From NCBI RefSeq assembly GCF_003751805.1, contig NZ_RKHQ01000001.1:1798001-1862000 (forward strand): a stretch of 64,000 nt of DNA, given 5' to 3'. The position numbers and the translations under genes are program-made. Below, piece by piece: positions 32,355-39,079 of this stretch. The DNA is from Salana multivorans (GTDB lineage: Bacteria > Actinomycetota > Actinomycetes > Actinomycetales > Beutenbergiaceae). The notes beneath the pieces were generated by a model. The model was not told where the DNA came from, ran no database searches, and was given only the letters and a program-made list of their open reading frames with translations. The stretch's first letter is position 1; the number at the start of each line of letters is the position of its first letter.

Positions 32355-34427
32355 ATGACGCAGCCCAGTGCCCCAGCCCCCGCCCCCCGCGAGCAGCTCG
32401 TCGCTCGCTCGAACCGGCTCGGCTCGGACCCCCGCGTCACCAACTACGCCGGCGGCAACACCTCGGCCAAGGGCGTGGAGACCGACCCCGTCACGGGCGA
32501 GCCGGTCGAGCTGGTCTGGGTCAAGGGGTCCGGCGGCGACCTCGGCACGCTCACCGAGAAGAACCTCGCGGTGCTCCGCCTCGACCGCCTCCGCGCCCTC
32601 ACCGGCGTCTACCCCGGCGTCGAGCGCGAGGACGAGATGGTCGCGGCCTTCGACTACTGCCTCCACGGCAAGGGCGGTGCCGCGCCGTCGATCGACACGG
32701 CCATGCACGGCCTCGTCGACGCCCCGCACGTCGACCACCTCCACCCCGACTCCGGCATCGCCATCGCCACGAGCGCCGACGGCGAGCGCCTCACGTCGGA
32801 GATCTTCGGCGACCGGGTCGTCTGGGTCCCGTGGCGCCGTCCCGGCTTCCAGCTCGGCCTCGACATCGCCGCGATCAAGGCGGCCAACCCGCAGGCGATC
32901 GGCTGCATCCTCGGCGGGCACGGCATCACCGCGTGGGGTGAGGACTCCGACGAGGTCGAGGCCCGCAGCCTCGAGATCATCCGCACCGCCGAGCAGGCGA
33001 TCGACGCCGCGACCGCGGCACTCGCCGAGCGCGGGGAGCACCCGTTCGGCCCCGTCCGTCCGGGCTTCGAGGCGCTGCCCGACGACGAGCGCCGCCGTCG
33101 CGCCGCCGCCCTCGCGCCCGTCGTCCGTGGCCTCGCGTCGGCCGACCGGCCGCAGGTCGGCCACGTGACGGACAGCGAGGTCGTGCTCGACTTCCTCTCC
33201 CGCGAGAAGCTGGCGCGGCTTGCCGAGCTGGGCACGTCCTGCCCCGACCACTTCCTGCGGACCAAGGTGAAGCCGCTCGTCGTCGACCTGCCGGCCGACG
33301 CGCCGCTGGAGGACGTCGTCGCCCGGCTCAGGGAGCTGCACGAGGCGTACCGGGCCGACTACGCCGGCTACTACGAGCGCAACGCCGAGCCCGGCTCGCC
33401 GGCCATGCGTGGCGCCGACCCGGCGATCGTGCTCGTCCCGGGCGTCGGGATGTTCTCGTTCGGCAAGGACAAGCAGACGGCGCGCGTCGCCGGCGAGTTC
33501 TACGTCAACGCGATCAACGTCATGCGCGGTGCCGAGGCCCTGTCGACCTACGCGCCGATCGACGAGCGGGAGAAGTTCCGGATCGAGTACTGGGCGCTGG
33601 AGGAGGCCAAGCTCCAGCGCATGCCAGCGCCCAAGCCGCTGGCGACCCGCGTCGCCGTCGTGACCGGGGCGGCGTCCGGCATCGGAAAGGCCATCGCGGA
33701 GCGGCTCGCGGCCGAGGGGGCCTGCGTCGTCGTCGCCGACCTCGACGCGGAGAAGGCGCGCGCCGCCGCCGCCGAGATCGGGACGAGCGACGTCGCCGTC
33801 GGGATCGCCGCCGACGTCACCGACGAGGCGGCCGTCGCCGCGATGATCGACGCGGCCTGCCTCGCCTTCGGCGGCGTCGACCTCGTCGTCAACAACGCGG
33901 GGCTCTCCATCTCCAAGCCGCTCCTGGAGACCACGACAAGGGACTGGGACCTGCAGCACGACGTCATGGCGCGCGGCTCGTTCCTCGTCGCCCGCGAGGC
34001 CGCCCGCGCGATGATCGCCCAGCGGCTCGGCGGCGACATCGTCTACATCGCGTCGAAGAACTCGCTCTTCGCCGGCCCGAACAACATCGCCTACTCCGCG
34101 ACGAAGGCCGACCAGGCCCACCAGGTGCGGCTGCTCGCGGCCGAGCTCGGTGAGCACGGCATCCGGGTCAACGGGATCAACCCCGACGGCGTCGTCCGCG
34201 GCTCGGGCATCTTCGCCGGCGGCTGGGGCGCCCAGCGCGCGGCCGTCTACGGCGTCGACGAGCAGGACCTCGGCGCGTACTACGCCCAGCGCACGCTCCT
34301 GAAGAAGGAGGTGCTGCCGGAGCACGTGGCGGCCGCCGTCGTCGCGCTCACCGGTCCGGACCTGGTCCAGACGACCGGCCTGCACGTCCCGGTCGACTCG
34401 GGGGTCGCCGCCGCGTTCCTGCGCTAG
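32355..34427 (+). CDS. rhaEW: Bifunctional rhamnulose-1-phosphate aldolase / L-lactaldehyde dehydrogenase
   Basis: This 690-residue fusion has a class II aldolase/adducin domain (about 1-390) and a short-chain dehydrogenase domain (about 430-690), the architecture of RhaEW (YuxG). The aldolase half shows metal-binding HVDHLHPDSGIAIA and GGHGITAWG; the SDR half shows TGAASGIG at about 437-444, VNNAGLS and the YSATK catalytic pair. Known family members split rhamnulose-1-phosphate and oxidise the lactaldehyde to L-lactate. The ATG at 32355 follows AGGAGAG. Its promoter carries the same operator as rhaI. The lldD-like gene at 53523 could take the lactate on to pyruvate. It is functionally redundant in part with rhaD at 15177. 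Confidence 0.92.
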   Translation: MTQPSAPAPAPREQLVARSNRLGSDPRVTNYAGGNTSAKGVETDPVTGEPVELVWVKGSGGDLGTLTEKNLAVLRLDRLRALTGVYPGVEREDEMVAAFDYCLHGKGGAAPSIDTAMHGLVDAPHVDHLHPDSGIAIATSADGERLTSEIFGDRVVWVPWRRPGFQLGLDIAAIKAANPQAIGCILGGHGITAWGEDSDEVEARSLEIIRTAEQAIDAATAALAERGEHPFGPVRPGFEALPDDERRRRAAALAPVVRGLASADRPQVGHVTDSEVVLDFLSREKLARLAELGTSCPDHFLRTKVKPLVVDLPADAPLEDVVARLRELHEAYRADYAGYYERNAEPGSPAMRGADPAIVLVPGVGMFSFGKDKQTARVAGEFYVNAINVMRGAEALSTYAPIDEREKFRIEYWALEEAKLQRMPAPKPLATRVAVVTGAASGIGKAIAERLAAEGACVVVADLDAEKARAAAAEIGTSDVAVGIAADVTDEAAVAAMIDAACLAFGGVDLVVNNAGLSISKPLLETTTRDWDLQHDVMARGSFLVAREAARAMIAQRLGGDIVYIASKNSLFAGPNNIAYSATKADQAHQVRLLAAELGEHGIRVNGINPDGVVRGSGIFAGGWGAQRAAVYGVDEQDLGAYYAQRTLLKKEVLPEHVAAAVVALTGPDLVQTTGLHVPVDSGVAAAFLR

Positions 34428-34431
34428 CGGC

Positions 34432-35472
34432 TCACCCCGACGTCGGAGGGTGCGGCGCGCCCTCCGGCACGTCTCCGGTCGACTCGCGCCAGTGGATGCG
34501 CTGGAGCTCCCCGGGGTCCGCGGGCTCCGGCTCGTCCCTGACCCGCGCGATGAGCGTCCGCATGGCCCAGGCGCCGAACGCGGCGAAGTCGACGCCAACG
34601 GTCGTGAGCGCCGGCACCTGGAAGGCCGACGTCGGCATGTCGTCCCAGCCGGTGACGACGGCGTGGTCGGGCACGCGCACGCCGCGCTCGAGGAGGCCCC
34701 GGATCGCCGCGGAGGCGAGGATGTCGTTCGCTGCGACGACGGCGACGCCCTCGAGGTCGAGGTCCGGACCGATGGAGCGCACCACCTCGAGGGTCCGCTC
34801 GCCGGACCAGCCGCACTCGTGGACGCCGAGGTCGGTCAGCCCGAGCTCCGCGACCGCCGCGAGGTAGGCGTCGCGCCGCTTGCGGGCGGAGAGGTACTCC
34901 AGGTCGCCGGCCAGGTGGAGGAAGCGCCGGTGGCCGCGCGCGGCGAGCCCCGACATGAGCCGCCGGACCGGCTGGGCTCCGATCCGCTCGTCGGTCACGC
35001 GCATCTGGTCGTCGAACGCCTCGGACATGACGACGACGCGGGCGCGGGTCGGGTCGTGCTCCAGGTCGAGCGGGATGAAGCTGAGGATCCCCTCGAAGGA
35101 GCCGGAGCCGAGCACGTCGTGGACCGACTCCGCGCGCAGCTCGGGCTCGACCGCCACGACCCGGATCTCGGGGGCGTAGCGCTCGGCGACGGCGACCGTC
35201 GCGGCGGCCGCGGCCGATAGGAGCCCGCCGGGGCTGATGCCGGGCGTCGCGGTGAGGATGGCGAGCCGGCCGGTGCGACCGGTCCGCATCGACTGGGCCG
35301 CGAGGTTCGGCCGGTAGTGCAGCGTCTCGCACGCCTCCTCGACGCGCCTCCTGGTCTGCGGTGAGATGCGGCCCGTGCCGCGCAGGACGTAGGAGACCGT
35401 CGTCTGGCTGACGCCCGCCAGGCGTGCGACGTCCTTGCTGGTCGCAGGGCGTGGCATCGACGGGCTCGGCAT
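34432..35472 (-). CDS. LacI-family regulator, candidate controller of the pectin-oligosaccharide operon
   Basis: This 346-residue LacI/GalR protein has its helix-turn-helix at about 12-32 (SKDVARLAGVSQTTVSYVLR), then YRPNLAAQSMRTG and a ligand domain starting LAILTATPGISPGG. It diverges from the CUT1-kdu operon that starts at 35922 and is the natural candidate regulator. No Shine-Dalgarno precedes the ATG at 35472. Instead TACCGT lies six bases upstream, as in CE12, so the message may be leaderless. A second in-frame ATG six codons in is possible. It converges on rhaEW with only a four-base gap. Its effector is probably an unsaturated uronide; this is unproven. Confidence 0.86.
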   Translation of the reverse strand: MPSPSMPRPATSKDVARLAGVSQTTVSYVLRGTGRISPQTRRRVEEACETLHYRPNLAAQSMRTGRTGRLAILTATPGISPGGLLSAAAAATVAVAERYAPEIRVVAVEPELRAESVHDVLGSGSFEGILSFIPLDLEHDPTRARVVVMSEAFDDQMRVTDERIGAQPVRRLMSGLAARGHRRFLHLAGDLEYLSARKRRDAYLAAVAELGLTDLGVHECGWSGERTLEVVRSIGPDLDLEGVAVVAANDILASAAIRGLLERGVRVPDHAVVTGWDDMPTSAFQVPALTTVGVDFAAFGAWAMRTLIARVRDEPEPADPGELQRIHWRESTGDVPEGAPHPPTSG

Positions 35473-35921
35473 GGTGTCACGGTAGCCAAGGTCCCCTCGG
35501 CCGGTGACCGCCGCGGCGCCCCGCGCTCCTCCGTCGCGCCGGCGCCCGGAGCGGCCTCCGGACTCCCGCCCCGTGCCGCACCAGGGCCGCACCAGCGCCG
35601 CGCCACGGCCGCCGCGGGGCCGCCGCACGCCCCGCGATCCGGCGACGTCGCGTCCGCGAGCGGAGGCCGGACAGCGCAAACGTGCACCCGACCGGCTTCG
35701 AGGTGGTTGTCCGTGCACTTGTGGGCCACGGGCCCTACTCGCATCTTGGTTTTACGAGTCACCTGTTGTCCCGTCTCGGTTTTCGGCCGCCAGCGAGGGT
35801 CTTGCGGGCCCCTGGTCCGCTGGGTTGTATTGGCGCCGACGGCGGGGCTCCCAGGAGTCGGCCGGACATCCGTCCGGTCCTTCGGCGAAACCCGGCCCCG
35901 CCCCACATCAAGGAGGATGCG
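35473..35921. other. 449-bp divergent intergenic region before the pectin operon
   Basis: The first 190 bases are very GC-rich and featureless apart from the leaderless -10 (TACCGT, minus strand 35479-35484). From about 35700 base composition becomes less GC-rich, with GGTTTTACGAG and GGTTTTCGG. ACTCG (35736 region) and CGAGT are arms of a 23-bp inverted repeat. A weak promoter TTGCGG-17-TTGTAT (35802-35830) precedes the receptor gene, leaving a leader of about 85 bases. I cannot name the operator with confidence. Confidence 0.5.
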
Positions 35922-37259
35922 ATGAGAATCAGGTCGACAGCTGGTGTCGTGGCAGTCGTCGCCGCGTCCGGCGCCATGCTGCTCGCGGCGTGCGCCCCGG
36001 GCCAGGTCGAGGGCGGGTCGTCCGACACGGGAGGGTCCGACCCGACCGAGGTCGAGTCGGTCGACCCGAGCGAGTTCGCGGGCAAGACGCTCAACTACGT
36101 CTACTTCACCGACGGCCCCGACGAGGCGGCCACCCGCGAGCTCATCACGGCGTTCGAGGAGACCTACGACGTCACGGTCAACCTCGAGATCCTGCCGTAC
36201 GCCGACCTCGTCACCTCGGTGACGCAGCGGCTCACCGGCGGGAACGCCCCCGACGTCGCCCGGCTCTCGACGCTCCAGGACTTCCGCGCCGACCTGCTCC
36301 CGCTGGGCCAGTACCTGGGCGCCGACTACAGGGACGAGTTCCTCGAGGGCCCGCTCCAGGCGGTCGTCGAGGACGACGGCGACATCATCGCCGTCCCGTC
36401 CGACCAGACCCTCAACGGCCTGTTCGTCAACGTCGACCTCTTCGACCAGGCGGGCGTCGAGCTGCCCGACCCCGAGGACCCGTGGACCTGGGAGGAGATG
36501 CTCGACGCCGCGTCGAAGGTCAAGGCCGCGACCGGCACCGCCTACGCGTTCGCGATGGACAAGTCGGGGCACCGGCTCTCCACGGTCCTGTCCCAGTACG
36601 GCACGGCCCTGCTGAGCGCGGACGGGGTGGCCCTCGACGAGGCGAAGGCCGTCGCCGCGATGCAGCCGCTCGTCGACATGATGGCCGTCGACGACATGCC
36701 CCGGGACTTCTGGCTCGGCAGCGGCAGCCGGTACGAGGGCGCCAACGAGATCTTCCTCGCTGGCGAGACGCCGATCTACCTCTCGGGCACGTGGAACGTC
36801 GGGCTCATCGACGAGAACGCCGAGTTCGAGTGGGCCGTCGCGCCGAACGCCTGCGAGGCCGAGTGCGGCGGGTTCCCCGGCGGCAAGTACATGGCGGCGT
36901 TCCGCGAGAGCAAGAACCCGGCCCTGGCGGCCGAGTTCATCCGGTTCATGAACGAGACCGGGAACCAGGAGATCTTCCTCCAGGCGGCGGGCTCGCTGCC
37001 CACCCGGGTCGACCTGCAGGAGTCGGGCGTCACCTACCCCGAGTCCCGCCAGGCGGCGATGGACGTGTTCAACCTCGACCTCGGCCGGACGCCGACCTTC
37101 GGCTACGAGTCGAACGCGAGCCCGGCCTTCTCCGGCTCCGCCACCGAGCTCGTCAACCAGATCTCCGAGGTCGTCGCGGGCAACAAGGACCTCCCGACCG
37201 CGATGGCCGACCTCAGGACCTCGACCCAGTCGATCCTCGACGAGGTCACCTCGTGGTGA
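35922..37259 (+). CDS. CUT1 substrate-binding lipoprotein for pectin oligosaccharides
   Basis: This 445-residue receptor of the UgpB/MalE-like family 1 has a lipoprotein signal ending LLAAC at about residue 23. It contains LNYVYFTDGPDEAATRELI and the hinge region with NAPDVARLSTLQDF. The ATG at 35922 has AAGGAGG five bases upstream. It opens an unbroken seven-gene operon ending at 44712, in which downstream genes process unsaturated galacturonides, so the ligand is likely a lyase-derived rhamnogalacturonan or polygalacturonate oligomer. The stop overlaps the permease start (GTGA). Confidence 0.9.
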   Translation: MRIRSTAGVVAVVAASGAMLLAACAPGQVEGGSSDTGGSDPTEVESVDPSEFAGKTLNYVYFTDGPDEAATRELITAFEETYDVTVNLEILPYADLVTSVTQRLTGGNAPDVARLSTLQDFRADLLPLGQYLGADYRDEFLEGPLQAVVEDDGDIIAVPSDQTLNGLFVNVDLFDQAGVELPDPEDPWTWEEMLDAASKVKAATGTAYAFAMDKSGHRLSTVLSQYGTALLSADGVALDEAKAVAAMQPLVDMMAVDDMPRDFWLGSGSRYEGANEIFLAGETPIYLSGTWNVGLIDENAEFEWAVAPNACEAECGGFPGGKYMAAFRESKNPALAAEFIRFMNETGNQEIFLQAAGSLPTRVDLQESGVTYPESRQAAMDVFNLDLGRTPTFGYESNASPAFSGSATELVNQISEVVAGNKDLPTAMADLRTSTQSILDEVTSW

Positions 37260-38185
37260 CAGCCGCACCCGGCGTCGCGCCTGCCCTCACCCCCGGCCGG
37301 GGTGGGGGCGGGCCCCGCCGACGCAGCAGGCCGTGGGGCATCCGGGTGGCCCCGTACCTGTTCCTGCTGCCGAACATGGCGATCTTCGGCCTGTTCACGA
37401 TCTGGCCCGCGATCAACGGGTTCAACATCTCGCTGTACGAGTCGCCCAACGGACGGGTGTTCCGCTGGGTGGGGCTCGGCAACTACCAGAAGATCCTCAC
37501 CGACGAGGAGTTCTGGCAGGTGGCCCGGCAGACGGCCGTGTACGCGCTCGCGTTCGTCGTCCTCACCGCCGCCTTCTCGATCCTCCTCGCCGTCCTGGTC
37601 GACCAGCAGCGACGGGGCAAGACCTTCTTCCGCGGGGTGTTCTTCGTCCCGGTCCTCGTCTCCCCGGTCGTCGTCGGCCTCGTGTGGAACTGGCTCCTGG
37701 AGCGCCAGGGCGGCCTCGTCAACACGGCGCTCGGCACGAGCATCCCGTGGCTGGTCGACTCCTCCTGGGCGATGGTCTCGATCATCGTCGTCGGGGTCTG
37801 GATGCAGGTGGGCTTCTTCATGCTCATCGCGCTCGCCGGCCTCCAGGGCATCGACCCGTCGATCTACGAGGCCGCGCGGATGGACGGCGCGTCCCGGTGG
37901 AAGCAGTTCTGGTCGATGACGCTGCCGCTGCTGCAGCCGAGCATCGTCGTCATCGTCGTGCTGTCGACGATCCGCGGCTTCGAGGCGTTCGACTTCATCT
38001 ACACCCTCACCGGGGGTGGCCCGACGGGAGCGACGACGCTCATCGTCCAGTACATCTACGAGAACGGGTTCGTCTCACCGATCCGGTACGGCCACGCCGC
38101 CGCGGCCGGCGTGATCCTCTTCGTAGCCATCTTCACGCTGACGCTCGTCAACTGGGCGATCAGCCGACGTAGGGAGGCCGTGTGA
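37256..38185 (+). CDS. CUT1 ABC transporter permease (MalF/UgpA-like)
   Basis: This 309-residue permease has six transmembrane segments beginning at APYLFLLPNMAIFGLF and the EAA loop YEAARMDGASRWKQFWSMTLP. The GTG start overlaps the receptor stop; another in-frame GTG lies three bases upstream. It works with the permease at 38182 and, in the absence of any local ATPase gene, presumably with an ATPase encoded elsewhere. The N-terminal 30 residues are cytoplasmic and Pro/Gly/Arg-rich. Confidence 0.91.
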   Translation: MTAAPGVAPALTPGRGGGGPRRRSRPWGIRVAPYLFLLPNMAIFGLFTIWPAINGFNISLYESPNGRVFRWVGLGNYQKILTDEEFWQVARQTAVYALAFVVLTAAFSILLAVLVDQQRRGKTFFRGVFFVPVLVSPVVVGLVWNWLLERQGGLVNTALGTSIPWLVDSSWAMVSIIVVGVWMQVGFFMLIALAGLQGIDPSIYEAARMDGASRWKQFWSMTLPLLQPSIVVIVVLSTIRGFEAFDFIYTLTGGGPTGATTLIVQYIYENGFVSPIRYGHAAAAGVILFVAIFTLTLVNWAISRRREAV

Positions 38186-39057
38186 GCACCGCAACGTCCG
38201 CGCCGCAGGGGCCCAAGACCTGGACCTCGCTCGACCGCCGGGGGGTCAGGCTCTCCGACGCCCTGCGCGTCGTCCTGCTCACGGCGGGCGCCGTCGTGGC
38301 GCTCGTCCCCGTCGTGTGGACCGTGCTCGGGTCGTTCAAGACGCCGACCGAGCTGGCCCGGCGGCCGATCTCGATCCTGCCCGACTCCTGGTCGTTCCAG
38401 AACTACACGAACGCCCTGGGGCAGTTCGACTTCGTCCGCTATATCTCCAACAGCATCATCGTGACGATCGGGGCGACGATCCTCACCCTCGTCGTCAACT
38501 CGATGGCGGCCTACGCCCTGTCGAAGTACAACTTCCGCGGCAAGACGGCGCTGTTCCTGCTGACCCTGGCGACGATCATGATCCCGCTCCAGGTCATCCT
38601 CATCCCGGTGTACCAGGTGGTCGCGCGGCTCGGGCTCGTCAACAGCCTGTGGGGCCTCATCATCCCCGCGGCCGCGACGCCGACCGGCGTGTTCCTGCTG
38701 CGCCAGTACATGCTGGGCATCCCGGACGAGCTCATCGAGGCGGCGCGGGTCGACGGCTCGGGGGAGTTCCGCACGTTCCTGCGGATCGTGCTGCCGCTGT
38801 GCACGCCGGCGCTCGCCGTCGTCGCGATCTTCTCGGTGATGTGGCGCTGGAACGACTTCCTCTGGCCGCTGCTCGTCGCCCAGAACGAGAAGGTCTACAC
38901 CCTTCCCGTTGCCCTCGCGCGGTTCAACGCCCAGCAGACCGTCCCGTTCAACCTCATCCTCGCGATGAGCGTCGTCTCGATCGTCCCCGTCCTCATCATC
39001 TTCCTGTTCTTCCAGCGCCAGATCGCGACAGGTATCGCGAACACCGGCGGCAAGTGA
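38182..39057 (+). CDS. CUT1 ABC transporter permease (MalG/UgpE-like)
   Basis: This 291-residue permease has six transmembrane segments and the EAA loop LIEAARVDGSGEFRTFLRIVLPL. It is preceded by the typical periplasmic loop SFQNYTNALGQFDFVRYISN. The GTG start overlaps the previous stop by four bases. It completes the membrane part of the pectin-oligosaccharide importer. The next gene starts 22 bases downstream. Confidence 0.92.
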   Translation: MSTATSAPQGPKTWTSLDRRGVRLSDALRVVLLTAGAVVALVPVVWTVLGSFKTPTELARRPISILPDSWSFQNYTNALGQFDFVRYISNSIIVTIGATILTLVVNSMAAYALSKYNFRGKTALFLLTLATIMIPLQVILIPVYQVVARLGLVNSLWGLIIPAAATPTGVFLLRQYMLGIPDELIEAARVDGSGEFRTFLRIVLPLCTPALAVVAIFSVMWRWNDFLWPLLVAQNEKVYTLPVALARFNAQQTVPFNLILAMSVVSIVPVLIIFLFFQRQIATGIANTGGK

Positions 39058-39079
39058 CCTTTGGAGAGTGGTCAACACC

